64,000 nt of DNA from Trileptium ribeirensis. Lineage: Eukaryota; Nematoda; Enoplea; Enoplida; Thoracostomopsidae. The stretch's first letter is position 1. Every line of letters begins with the position of its first letter. This document shows, piece by piece, positions 1 through 10,330 of the stretch. The notes beneath the pieces were generated by a model that worked only from the letters and a program-made list of their open reading frames with translations, had not been told where the DNA came from and did no database searches. The position numbers and the translations under genes were made by a program. The stretch is from contig JASANE010024945.1 in NCBI GenBank assembly GCA_030248225.1, positions 1-64,000 on the forward strand, in the 5' to 3' direction.

Positions 1-54
1 TCCGGCTACGAAGTGTCCGGCTGCGAGTTGTCCTGCTACGAATTGTCCGGGACC
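1..54. repeat. 15-bp minisatellite at window edge
   Basis: Three and a half units of a 15-bp motif of the form TCCGGCTACGAAGTG follow each other, differing at a few positions, and the array is cut by the window start. In one frame it reads as repeats of Ser-Gly/Cys-Tyr/Cys-Glu-Val/Leu, so it could be the end of a coding repeat, but no larger reading frame supports this. Confidence 0.7.
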
Positions 55-640
55 CCCATGCTCATTGTCGGGGGAAATTTTAAACTGGTGGGAGATAAAT
101 TTTGCTAAAAATACTAAATATCATTATTTTATGTAGCTTTACTGCCGTGCATCTCCTTTCAAGATATAAAACGATGTTTTAGCATTATAAATAATGGTAA
201 TTAATGTTTAAAAACAATTTATATATAAACAAGAAACAAAATTTTAGACAAAAAATTTTTTAAATTTAGTTGAACATGGGCGTTTCGGCTGAGTGGGGGG
301 GATGGACATAAGGGAAAATTTCACGAACTATGGGGATCAGGAAAGTGTGCGTTCTCTCACCCCCTGAATGAAAATGGATAACTTGAAAGGTTAAGCAAAG
401 AAACCTTAAAACGTTGTTTATTGCCATTTTCGTGCGGAAAATGGGGTCGGAGGTGTTCAAGTTCAACTAAAAACCACATCGTCATCACTTGTGTGACAAC
501 CAAAAAAATTATCGAAACGCATCTATCCGAAAATAGGTTATGAATGACAACGACATACAAAAGGAATTTTCAAGACTTTCCCCCCTAACGCCCTTAGTGG
601 AAACTCCGCTTCGCTCGTTCCGTTTCATCAGTTACAAAAT
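45..640. repeat. old interspersed repeats
   Basis: Two dispersed families meet here. Positions about 50-300 match, in reverse complement, positions about 57885-58150: both hold a G/C run beside a GGCCGAAACCC-like stretch and an AATTAATGTTTAAAAACAAT-like core. Positions about 350-630 end in a motif of the form TGGAAACTCCGCTTCGCTCG that recurs near 46400, 49540 (reverse) and 50690. No intact gene is present. Confidence 0.6.
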
Positions 641-1280
641 TTATCCATTTGAGCAAACTAATATTGAGGCTTAAAAACATGCATACGTCGGCACAAGAAA
701 TGTTTATATTTTTAATAGTTAAACGGAAAAACTCGGCTAATATTTTCGAATCGCCAGATAATGAATAACACAATAACAACATTGTAGTGTTTAACCATTA
801 TTTACTCGTAATGGCGCGGCCAAATAAACATAAACGACATTACACTGTTAAGGTAAGGTTATACGTGCAAATGAACCATGGTAAAATTAATATTTTTCAT
901 GACGTATGAATGTCGAGTTAGAAGGTGGCAGATTTGTGCTTAAACCTAAAGAGTAAGGAAAATACAGATATTCGGTTGACGCCGGTATCTGACGCTTTAC
1001 GTCATTAAATCATTTTTGTACGGGCACAGGTCCTCCCAGGGTGGACAGCCTACTTTTGCTGGCTGCCCTCGGCGATAGGGATCTACCCGAACATTTATAT
1101 GAGCAAAGGGACATGATGAAATTGTGTTTCATTGGAATTATGAGAATAGCTAGTGATTGTTTGGCAAGAGCGACATCGCGTTTTCACATAAAAAAAATTC
1201 CGGCACTAAAGTAGTTCCATTTGAACTGAAGAATTTGCCTCAAAACGAGCTGTGGTTATATTTTTTTAAATCACCCCATG
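641..1280. other. no gene recognised
   Basis: AT-rich sequence with no convincing reading frame. A G/C-rich patch at about 1020-1090 stands out but was not identified. Confidence 0.5.
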
Positions 1281-1289
1281 GAGGTTGGG
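1281..1289. repeat. target-site duplication, left copy
   Basis: The 9-mer GAGGTTGGG is repeated exactly at 2867-2875 on the other side of the Merlin-type transposon. A 9-bp duplication is in the 8-9 bp range known for Merlin elements. Confidence 0.85.
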
Positions 1290-2866
1290 GGCATAAGTCT
1301 AATATCGGGGCCCAAGAAATGAAAAAAATTTTTTGCTCCGATTTGCCTAAAATTTTGCATACGGGGGTTTTCCAGTATGGGGAATTCATTTTTGACACTT
1401 TTAGCGAAAAAAAATTTTTTGACCAAAAAAATTTTTTTTGACCCAAAAAATTTTGAAAAAAATTTTTTTTGCCGAAATTCACCCAAAACCATTTTTTGAT
1501 GCCAACAGAAAAATCAACATATTCAACTTACTTTTTGGATTTGATGCAGTGCAGCTTGGTGAGCGCAACTAAGCAGCATCTCTTAAATTTCGTCGAGAGT
1601 CTTTATTTTTTCTCACGCTTGCTATCTGGCTTTGTAATTCATTTCCATTTAATAATGGCTGGTTTCAAGTGGCGTTGCCCCCAAAAGCATGCCAAGCAAA
1701 GTATTTTGACCAACAGTTACTTCGCAACCACCAGATTGCCGCCAAAGAAGGTCGTCATGCTGATCTACTTCTGGGCCGCGGAGGTCAAATACAAGCAGAT
1801 TGAATTCCTCGTAAACGTGGCGCACAATACGGTTATTGATTACATGCAGTACCTCCGTGATATCTGTAGCTGGAAGCTTTTGCAAGATCCAGTTCGCCTT
1901 GGCGGTCCCGGGGCTGTCTGCCAAATAGACGAGAGCGTCATGGTCAAACGGAAATACAACCGCGGCAGACTGCAGCGTGAACGATGGGTCTTCGGCATAT
2001 ATGATGTCCTTGTAAAGGAGGGCTATTTGTGCTTTGTCGACGACCGTTCTGCAGCAACCCTGCTACCGATTGTCCAACGAGTCATCGCGCCGGGCTCTAC
2101 GGTGCACTCAGATGAGTGGCGCGCTTATAATGGTCTCAACGGTTTGGGGTACTTCCACGAAACCGTTAACCATTCGCACCACTTTGTTGATCCGCTTACG
2201 GGGGCGCATACCAACCATGTTGAATGCATGTGGCGGAACGCAAAACAGAAATTCAAAGCAATGTACGGCACAACTGACGCGATGGTCCCCAGCCACTTGG
2301 ATGAATTCATGTGGCGCCAACGCTACGGTCAAACATTTCAACTTGCATTCCTCAACATGCTGCGTCATATTGCAGAGAGGAATCCCTGCAATTAGCTAAG
2401 ACAGCCAGCAACGCAGCGCCCAGTGGGTGGTAGGACGGGGTATGGGGGCGGAAACTCCGCCAAGCAAAGATTTGCTTGACTGTCCCAAGCCAGCAAAAGG
2501 AGGAGGGACGCCCGAATTCCAGCTCTATGTTCGCAAAGTGTATTATGAAGAAGGACTCTCGACGAAATTTAAGAGATGCTGCTTAGTTGCGCTCACCAAG
2601 CTGCACTGCATCAAATCCAAAAAGTAAGTTGAATATGTTGATTTTTCTGTTGGCATCAAAAAATGGTTTTGGGTGAATTTCGGCAAAAAAAATTTTTTTT
2701 CAAAATTTTTTGGGTCAAAAAAAATTTTTTTGGTCAAAAAATTTTTTTTCGCTAAAAGTGTCAAAAATGAATTCCCCATACTGGAAAACCCCCGTATGCA
2801 AAATTTTAGGCAAATCGGAGCAAAAAATTTTTTTCATTTCTTGGGCCCCGATATTAGACTTATGCC
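1290..2866 (+). mobile_element. Merlin-type DNA transposon, near intact
   Basis: The element is bounded by inverted ends starting GGCATAAGTCTAATATC, which pair with GATATTAGACTTATGCC at the right end. The pairing runs inward for about 310 bases (1290 to about 1602, and about 2554 to 2866) with few mismatches. The ends hold several A6T6-like self-complementary blocks. Perfect 9-bp target copies flank it, and a single open transposase gene lies between the ends. Merlin elements are the animal relatives of bacterial IS1016/IS1595. Inverted ends this long are unusual for the group as I know it (typically tens of bases). The matching ends and open gene suggest a fairly recent insertion. Confidence 0.9.
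1655..2395 (+). CDS. Merlin/IS1595-type transposase
   Basis: Predicted DDE transposase of 246 residues that would cut and paste the surrounding element. The three acidic residues are visible: D92 in CQIDES, D153 in VHSDEWRAY and E190 in HTNHVECMW, the arrangement known for IS1595/Merlin enzymes. An N-terminal WRCP..H patch at residues 6-12 may be what remains of the zinc-binding region upstream of the catalytic core. The frame is open from 1469, but the first 62 codons there lie largely in the inverted end, so I prefer ATG 1655 (MAGFKWRCP). The protein is slightly short for the family, so an upstream exon or truncated N-terminus is possible. It has no stop or frameshift. GC content is clearly higher than in the surroundings. 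Confidence 0.88.
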   Translation: MAGFKWRCPQKHAKQSILTNSYFATTRLPPKKVVMLIYFWAAEVKYKQIEFLVNVAHNTVIDYMQYLRDICSWKLLQDPVRLGGPGAVCQIDESVMVKRKYNRGRLQRERWVFGIYDVLVKEGYLCFVDDRSAATLLPIVQRVIAPGSTVHSDEWRAYNGLNGLGYFHETVNHSHHFVDPLTGAHTNHVECMWRNAKQKFKAMYGTTDAMVPSHLDEFMWRQRYGQTFQLAFLNMLRHIAERNPCN

Positions 2867-2875
2867 GAGGTTGGG
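2867..2875. repeat. target-site duplication, right copy
   Basis: Exact GAGGTTGGG repeat of positions 1281-1289, directly following the right inverted end. Confidence 0.85.
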
Positions 2876-4688
2876 TAATCCCAAACTTTATTACTGAAGT
2901 TATTCACCGTAAGAATTCTGTACAGAAACTACAATTGTAGTAGATCAGTTAGTTTAACTGTTCCGAAAACAATGTGGTCGGCCAGTCTAACCATTGGCCT
3001 GATAGCCAATGATGAAGTATAGAGGCCGACAATAATTACAAAACCTCCCAAAAAAATTTAGGAAGGGAAGTTTTTAAATTATGGCCCTTTAAATTTGAAA
3101 AGAAATGAAGTAAAACAGCAAGTCGCAAGCTCTTCAAAGCGGAGAAGGGGCGGCAAGCCCCAATAGCCCTCCCTTTACGACATCCTTGAAGCAAAAGTCT
3201 CCACTTACATCTGTATTTCATAGCTCTGCGTTGGAAGCTATATCGGCTAATGGCCGGAAATAGACGGGTGCCACGACAATATAAATTGCGTCATTGTTTC
3301 AAGCGCAGGCAAAATAGCACAGTTCAAAGTGTGATATATCGCATCATATATTGGTCGTCAGAAAATCTTCGCCACCATTATGATTATCTCATAAGCGAGG
3401 GTGAAACGAATCGGGCGTGATTTCATCTAAATATTGTCATTGTGTATAATTACTGTAACACAGATCTGGACGCGAACAAGGCACTGCAATAAGCATGTGC
3501 AAATCCTACAAAGAAATACATCATTTCTCCGATTAGCCAATGTCGGGTAGCTAGGTATCCGGGTATTAGGTAGTTCGAAAGTTACCTAGAATTCATTTTC
3601 CGCCGTCTTACCAGAAAATTATCTTCCTAACTAACTTAACAAATATAGCTAACGCAAAAGCAAGTTTAGGAAGTACAAGTAAGCAATATATGGACGTCCA
3701 CATGATTCATAGGAAATCCAGGTTCCTACTTTGGCCACCAGAAATTTTAAAGCATTTAAAATATTGCAAGTCACCTGTATAAATAGCTAAAATACGCCAA
3801 ACAAGATTTAAAAGGTCTCAAATGGGTTTGCGTAACGCTTAAATTTCCCACGCGGGTAGACTGCCGCAACGGATGAATCCGTGATTTCTAAAACTCATTA
3901 ATACATTTCAAAATTTCCATTATTGATAAGCAGCGTAGAATGCCCCGGATAGTTTGGTCGAATTTGACACCAGGATGTCGCTTTATTTATAGATTACCCG
4001 ACCCCCAAGTATTTAAACTTAGGGGATTCTCCATTTTCCTTAAAACTTTCCCGCGCTATGTACTCCGTATAATGTTGGGCACACTTTCGCTACGTCGGCG
4101 GATTGTTCCCACGTCGTTTTGGTGAAACCCTTGTACGTTAGCCACTACGCTATTTATGAGCTGTTGCTGTAAGTTAGTAGTTGAATTAATAGTTCAAAAA
4201 TTTAATGAAATACGGTCCATGAAAAATTCCGTCAAGTCATATTGCTAGGGCCCTTCGAACATTACATGATCAAAGGATTCAGGGGCAGGTAACATTTTTA
4301 GGCTACGGACAGTTTGTTCACTCGAACTTATCCTGTGCCGCGTACTTACCCCCGCCCCTTTTGTTGTTAATCCTACAGATAGCAACACACCGTGTATATA
4401 CAGTATAAAATCTGGTTCCTCGCACTAATATGATTTTCAGCAATAAGATAATAAGAACAGCAGTTACATAAACATGGTCCCGAAAGCTCAATACACCAAC
4501 TAAAGACAATACCTGGTAACAAAATTTATTTCGAACATGTAATATAAATGTATGCACGTATACAATAACACTTTCATTAGACTGAAGCCAGCAAAAAAAT
4601 AAAATATATAACATTTGTAAAGCCCATACACTTTTAGGGAGCCTAAATGCAAATATCAACATTTTTGACGCCAAGTCATGTGGCAAAT
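2876..4688. other. no gene recognised
   Basis: About 1.8 kb of AT-rich sequence with frequent stops in all frames. Short open stretches (about 3940-4125 plus strand, 4318-4686 minus strand) show no known motif and no supporting splice sites. Confidence 0.5.
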
Positions 4689-4872
4689 GTAATCTTTAGG
4701 GGCGGAAGTGAAATGCATGCCATGCCGTTCTCGATATACTAAGCCTAAGTCTTAGCTTAAGCGAAAGCCTCTATATGACCAATGTACTAAGTTGGGGGCT
4801 GCCGCCCCCCGAACTCCTCGCTCTAAGCTGTTCTTTTTTCCAACGTTATCACGCCCGGCCCCTAAAGGTGAC
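4689..4872. mobile_element. small inverted-repeat transposon, family A copy 1
   Basis: One of three copies of a family of about 160-185 bp without coding capacity. The consensus end, from the better copies, is AGTAAYCCTGAGGGGCGGT, inverted at the other end. The interior shares GCCATGCCGTTCTCGATATACT and a CTGTTCTTTTTTCTAACGTT block with copies at 5276 and 16948. Confidence 0.75.
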
Positions 4873-5275
4873 ATGGGCCAGTCATGTTATCACAATCCCA
4901 AGAGTTGAAATTCTTTAAAAAAGAACCGACATTACGTTTAATCTAAAATGAAATATAGAACTCCGTTCGTTATCGGAAAGTCACAGCCTATATTATACCT
5001 ATATTAAGGTTGTCTCAAAATTCAACGGAAGTACGTGCAACATAATTATGATCGTAATATTAAATAATTGCCTGATTATTACCTAAAATTATTGTAATAT
5101 TTGTCATTAACGCTATTCAGCTCAGAACGGCCAGGCATATACAGTGCATTTCTTGTTTAGACAAATCATGGCACTCTCGAGTAAAGAACGTCTATAATAA
5201 TATATGCAGAAAAACGAGTAACCCTATAAGTGAAAAGTTTTACCGTTTTATCGGAGCCATAAAGCTAAGGGGTCA

Positions 5276-5459
5276 AGTAATCCTGAGGGGCGGAAATAAA
5301 ATGCAGGACATTCAGTTGTCGATATACTAGACCTAAGCTAAGGTCCTTATATGAGAGATACACTAAGCCTAAGCGTAATTAGGGCGCTACCGTCCACGAA
5401 CCCCCGATCTAAGCTGTTCTTTTTTCTAACGTTATAACGTAACGCCCCCACGGTGACTT
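5276..5459. mobile_element. small inverted-repeat transposon, family A copy 2
   Basis: Second copy of the family, only 400 bases from the first and immediately upstream of the unrecognised gene at 5.8 kb. The left end AGTAATCCTGAGGGGCGG is well kept. The right end is more diverged. Confidence 0.75.
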
Positions 5460-5667
5460 GATCAAGGCTAAGCATAAACTTCCCGTTTTACGTAATGTTT
5501 AAACTAAGCCCAAGATGTTGGCTACAGCGCCCCCAAAACTTCAAGCTTTATACTGCATGTCCAACATGTACGAGTACACTAAAAGAATCCAATATATGTA
5601 GATCAATCATTGTAGGTTACCCTTACGGTGTACTCCACACAAGTGCACAGATATTTTCTAATTTCAG

Positions 5668-5765
5668 CAGATCATCGATGCTCAACCTCGGTTCCGCAAG
5701 CCTCGCGAACCCGACCAAAACTCAAAAGGCGCCAGCGACAAGTCAACCCACATCTGGGTTACTGT
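5668..5765 (+). pseudogene. partial tandem copy of the 5827 exon
   Basis: After a TTTTCTAATTTCAG acceptor, about 100 bases repeat the beginning of the exon at 5827, offset by 156 bases. Both copies encode GATGCTCAACC / AATGCTCAACC followed by an Arg-Phe-x-x-Pro-Arg-Glu stretch. This copy lacks one base relative to 5827 near the AAAAGG run and therefore leaves the frame used downstream. It could be a broken duplicate or an alternatively used exon. Confidence 0.6.
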
Positions 5766-5826
5766 AACGATGCTCTCTGTATAATTACGTTCTCAGTTCT
5801 GCCCACAAATATTTTTTTAATTTCAG

Positions 5827-6579
5827 ATTATCAATGCTCAACCACGGTTCAGCGAGCCGCGCGAACTCGATCAAAACTCAAAAGGGCACCAGCGACAAGT
5901 CGACCCACACTTTATCAGGGCGGATAGCCACGAATCATCTCCTCAAGGGCCTTCGTTTAGTAGAAGCGGCGGTAGCTCTTCTTCGGCTCACAACTCGTAC
6001 CACAATCTCCTATCGAAACTGAATGGATTAAACCGTGCCCAGCTAGACAAATTACGCTCCACTGTAGCCGCTCGCCGTAACTCAGACCCACGCATTGCGG
6101 AAATTATTTCAAAGTTGCAAACCGGACGTCAAGCAAAGCTGTCGGATTTAAACGGTGTCAACATCGGGGAATTAGATAATTTGCTCAACTCTCCCATTCT
6201 GAAGGCACTTGCACGAATATTCGGACTCGGCGGAACGGATGGCACAAACGGTGGTAACGGCGGATCCGGGGGTTTTATTGCCGAACTCCTTGGTGGACTG
6301 GGTGTAGGTAAGCCGAAGCCGTTGGCGTCAACCCAGCCACCACATCGGACAACTCCGTCGTTCCTGACCACCGTGCCATGGATATCGTTTGGGTCTACGA
6401 AGAAACCATCAACAGCCATTATAACCGCATCTACGACAAAGAAATCAACTACTACCAAGAGCACAGACAAAAACGATGAAGACGATTTCGATTGGGACAC
6501 TGACTGGGGACCGGATTCAAGCTGGGACGATGGGTTAAAAAGACGAAGACGCCCGTTGAATACTCGAAATCGGGACTAA
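5827..6579 (+). CDS. terminal exon, unrecognised secreted-like or acidic-tailed protein
   Basis: I do not recognise this protein. The exon opens after a strong acceptor (ATTTTTTTAATTTCAG) and stays open for 250 codons to TAA 6577-6579. A stop lies just upstream in frame, so at least one 5' exon is missing. Order of features: a Pro/Gln/Arg-rich start, a Ser-rich patch (GGSSSSAHNSY), a predicted helical Leu-rich stretch (LLSKLNGLNRAQLDKLR and the following 60 residues), a Gly/Asn-rich segment (GLGGTDGTNGGNGGSGG), a Thr/Ser/Lys-rich linker with many TTK motifs, an Asp/Trp-rich patch (DDFDWDTDWGPDSSWDDG) and a basic end (KRRRR). The Thr-rich linker resembles glycosylated secreted proteins, but no signal peptide can be seen without the first exon. 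The stop codon lies in the first unit of the 240-bp array. Confidence 0.6.
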   Translation: MINAQPRFSEPRELDQNSKGHQRQVDPHFIRADSHESSPQGPSFSRSGGSSSSAHNSYHNLLSKLNGLNRAQLDKLRSTVAARRNSDPRIAEIISKLQTGRQAKLSDLNGVNIGELDNLLNSPILKALARIFGLGGTDGTNGGNGGSGGFIAELLGGLGVGKPKPLASTQPPHRTTPSFLTTVPWISFGSTKKPSTAIITASTTKKSTTTKSTDKNDEDDFDWDTDWGPDSSWDDGLKRRRRPLNTRNRD

Positions 6580-8250
6580 ACGAATAGAATACACCTACTA
6601 CCAAATCGATTCGACGAACTCTGAAGTATAAATAGTAGACATAAAACAGAATTGTGAGATAAATTGACAGACAATAATATAACGTTGTGTTTCATTTGAA
6701 TCAAATAGTTATGCGCTAGGGACGGTTGGATTTTCACAAAGTGTTTTCAAAACCCCAAGTATTCTTAAGTATTCGCGAGTACTTTTACAACTTTTCAGGT
6801 ACAAAATGACCGGGACTAAACGAATAGAATACTCCTACTACCAAATCGATTCGACGAACTCTGAAGTATAAGTAGTAGACATAAAACAGAATTGTGAGAT
6901 AAATTGGCAGACAATAATATAACGTTGTGTTTCATTTGAATCAAATAGTTATGCGCTAGGGACGGTTGGATTTTCACAAAGTGTTTTCAAAATCCCAAGT
7001 ATTCTTAAGTATTCGCGAGTACTTTTACAACTTTTCAGGTACAAAATGACCGGGACTAAACGAATAGAATACTCCTACTACCAAATCGATTCGACGAACT
7101 CTGAAGTATAAGTAGTAGACATAAAACAGAATTGTGAGATAAATTGACAGACAATAATATAACGTTGTGTTTCATTTGAATCAAATAGTTATGCGCTAGG
7201 GACGGTTGGATTTTCACAAAGTGTTTTCAAAATCCCAAGTATTCTTAAGTATTCGCGAGTACTTTTACAACTTTTCAGGTACAAAATGACCGGGACTAAA
7301 CGAATAGAATACTCCTACTACCAAATCGATTCGACGAACTCTGAAGTATAAGTAGTAGACATAAAACAGAATTGTGAGATAAATTGACAGACAATAATAT
7401 AACGTTGTGTTTCATTTGAATCAAATAGTTATGCGCTAGGGACGGTTGGATTTTCACAAAGTGTTTTCAAAACCCCAAGTATTCTTAAGTATTCGCGAGT
7501 ACTTTTACAACTTTTCAGGTACAAAATGACCGGGACTAAACGAATAGAATACTCCTACTACCAAATCGATTCGACGAACTCTGAAGTATAAATAGTAGAC
7601 ATGAAACAGAATTGTGAGATAAATTGACAGACAATAATATAACGTTGTGTTTCATTTGAATCAAATAGTTATGCGCTAGGGACGGTTGGATTTTCACAAA
7701 GTGTTTTCAAAATCCCAAGTATTCTTAAGTATTCGCGAGTACTTTTACAACTTTTCAGGTACAAAATGACCGGGACTAAACGAATAGAATACTCCTACTA
7801 CCAAATCGATTCGACGAACTCTGAAGTATAAGTAGTAGACATAAAACAGAATTGTGAGATAAATTGACAGACAATAATATAACGTTGTGTTTCATTTGAA
7901 TCAAATAGTTATGCGGTAGGGACGGTTGGATTTTCACAAAGTGTTTTCAAAACCCCAAGTATTCTTAACTATTCGCGAGCACTTTTACAACTTTTCAGGT
8001 ACAAAATGACCGGCACTAAACGAATAGAATACTCCTACTACCAAATCGATTCGACGAACTCTGAAGTATAAATAGTAGACATAAAACAGAATTGTGAGAT
8101 AAATTGACAGACAATAATATAACGTTGTGTTTCATTTGAATCAAATAGTTATGCGCTAGGGACGGTTGGATTTTCACAAAGTGTTTTCAAAACCCCAAGT
8201 ATTCTTAAGTATTCGCGAGTACTTTTACAACTTTTTAGGTACAAAATGAC
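6571..8250. repeat. 240-bp tandem array, 7 copies
   Basis: Seven head-to-tail units start at 6571, 6811, 7051, 7291, 7531, 7771 and 8011. All are exactly 240 bases and differ by only a few substitutions. The first unit begins with the last two codons and stop of the gene at 5827-6579 (CGGGACTAA). Every unit ends with ACAACTTTTCAG followed by GTACAAAATGAC, which looks like a splice acceptor; the last copy has changed it to TTTTTAG. Equal length and low divergence point to recent expansion or homogenisation. Confidence 0.95.
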
Positions 8251-10145
8251 CGGTGTACAAAAACAGATAAACCTTCGTTTAATGCGGTAAATCGTAGCTC
8301 CTTTTCATCCATTACATGACCTTATCAACATGTGATTTCATGTGAACTTTAAAATGGTTGTTTCCGTTTCTCTTCCTTACTAGATCATTATATACCTGTA
8401 ATTATGTTTGCAGCAGCTATTAGAGCGATTTGAATACTATGGTAAGAATCTCATGTCAGGCCTTATTCGCAGTAAAAATTGGGTCAAATACCGGTTTTCC
8501 CTGTATAGGGTCTTGAAACAAGTTAGAGCACTCATGTAGAGAAAGCCACTAAAATAAATGGTATATTTCCAAAGGAAGACCAACTTAGAGTGGAGCTGGG
8601 GGTCTGGGGTGGGAAGCCATAGTCTCAGGCTCAGTGCAGGCCTTGTGTAAATTTGAAGCTCAGACTAGGGCTTAGGGTACCGGAATATCTTGTTCTTCAC
8701 TTATTGTGCTTCTGCAGAGACATTCTCTGCACGAGTGTCAGTGTCTAGTTTATCATAAAGTTTATTCAACCCTCGCCGTTGACAAATTCAATCAAAATCG
8801 GCATTTTCTAGTATACGCATAAAATTATTAACCACATCCATTACACCCTAGAAAATATTTAAGTTTATGGTTACATCCACTAACCATGCAATTAATATTG
8901 TTTAACAATGAAAAATACATCTGTCTTTGACTGCGATGAATGTATCAATATAATATATATATATCACCATCTGTCGCGTTCGTTTGTAAAATAACGCCAT
9001 CCGCAGGAATGCACAGAAAGAATACTAATCACATCACAAACGTCGAAAAAATTTTAGCCACAACCACCAATAACGGATTGTTCACACTGCGTCCGATCCA
9101 AATCTGAACTGAATTTCTGTATTTTATATAGAGTGCTCACTACAATCGACCCGATCCGAAATAGCATGCACAATATTTTCGGATCCGAATCGGGTGAAGT
9201 AGTGCCAAAAATATATATCAGGGTGTAACCGGCATTTCGTTCCGGCGAAAATTGTGTTTCGGTTGCGGTTCCGGCAAAAGGCAAAAACCATACCGGAACC
9301 GCAATTCATGGTTTAAAAATTTTGTTTAAAATTGTCCACATTTTTTGCTTCATCTGTGGTCCAATCATACGTTATATACACAATGATCAAGTTCCAACAC
9401 AACCAAACAAAAGAAAAGACTAACTCAGCAAATTACCCTGTGAAACGTAAGTAGGACACAATTTCAGTAAGAATTTTTCATCTTCACCCGGCAGGAGTTT
9501 GTTAACAAAACAAAGCTAGGTCGATGCTTGTAGCAGCTTACCCATTCAGAAATCTGCGGTATATGTTAGAATTGAACCGGTCCAACTTGATATACATAAT
9601 AGAGTATGGATTATTGAAGTACTTAGCTGTAAGCTTGGCTAATATAAATTGCGTGAAGCACCAGCCAGTGCGCTTGTAAACTTTGTAATCAGTCTACATT
9701 GGAGTAAAGTAACATATCTGCAAAGCAGCCAGAAACTGCGTTCTTGGGAACGAACTGTATGTATTGAAACTGTGCGAGCAGTATCACAGTTTGTCTCATT
9801 TATAGCATTCTGATCAGAAAATCATCATCATCTAACTGAGGGGCACTGGTTGCCCAACGCTAGCCTGAACAATGTCTCTGGCCAACGATCAGAAAATTAT
9901 AGTATACCTTTTTATTTTCTTTTAGAACCATATAAACCAATAATTTCAAGTTTCCTACGGAATAACATGTAACGAACGTATGTCTAGTAAAGGGAGGCGA
10001 TTGGAGACAGAGCAAAATTGTCTAGTCTACGCTCCATGCGTTACAAGAAGATTCGGTTTGACGCAGTTTACGCAAGCCTGTACAGCGGAAGGCATTTTTC
10101 CGCTGGGAGTCCAAAAACCGACATCTTGATCGATAAATAAATATT
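8251..10145. other. no gene recognised
   Basis: About 1.9 kb without a supported gene. A patch at about 9180-9310 contains CCGGAACCG/CCGGCG-type words in both orientations and may be an old repeat. A short TA run lies at about 8950-8965. Confidence 0.5.
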
Positions 10146-10179
10146 TTAGCTTCCTCAGCCTCTTCAAAGTCCCAGAGAG

Positions 10180-10330
10180 AAAAAATCAAAAAAAAAAAAA
10201 ATACATAACCAACCTTCAGTCCCCTTCCCCTCACGCCGGCCCCCCCCACCCAAACAAGAAAAAACCACCAGAAAACCCACACCCCCCCCCTCAAAAAAAA
10301 CGCCCCCCCCATCCACCCCCTCCTTTCTTT
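10180..10330. repeat. A/C-only low-complexity tract
   Basis: About 150 bases are built almost entirely of A and C on this strand, with runs of eight to ten C and a run of thirteen A, and almost no G or T. It lies in otherwise ordinary AT-rich sequence. Confidence 0.8.

Noticed and set aside
1157..1492. Open frames on both strands at the left end of the Merlin element
   Set aside because: They lie mainly in the AAAAATTTTT-rich inverted end and are repeated as shadows at the right end.
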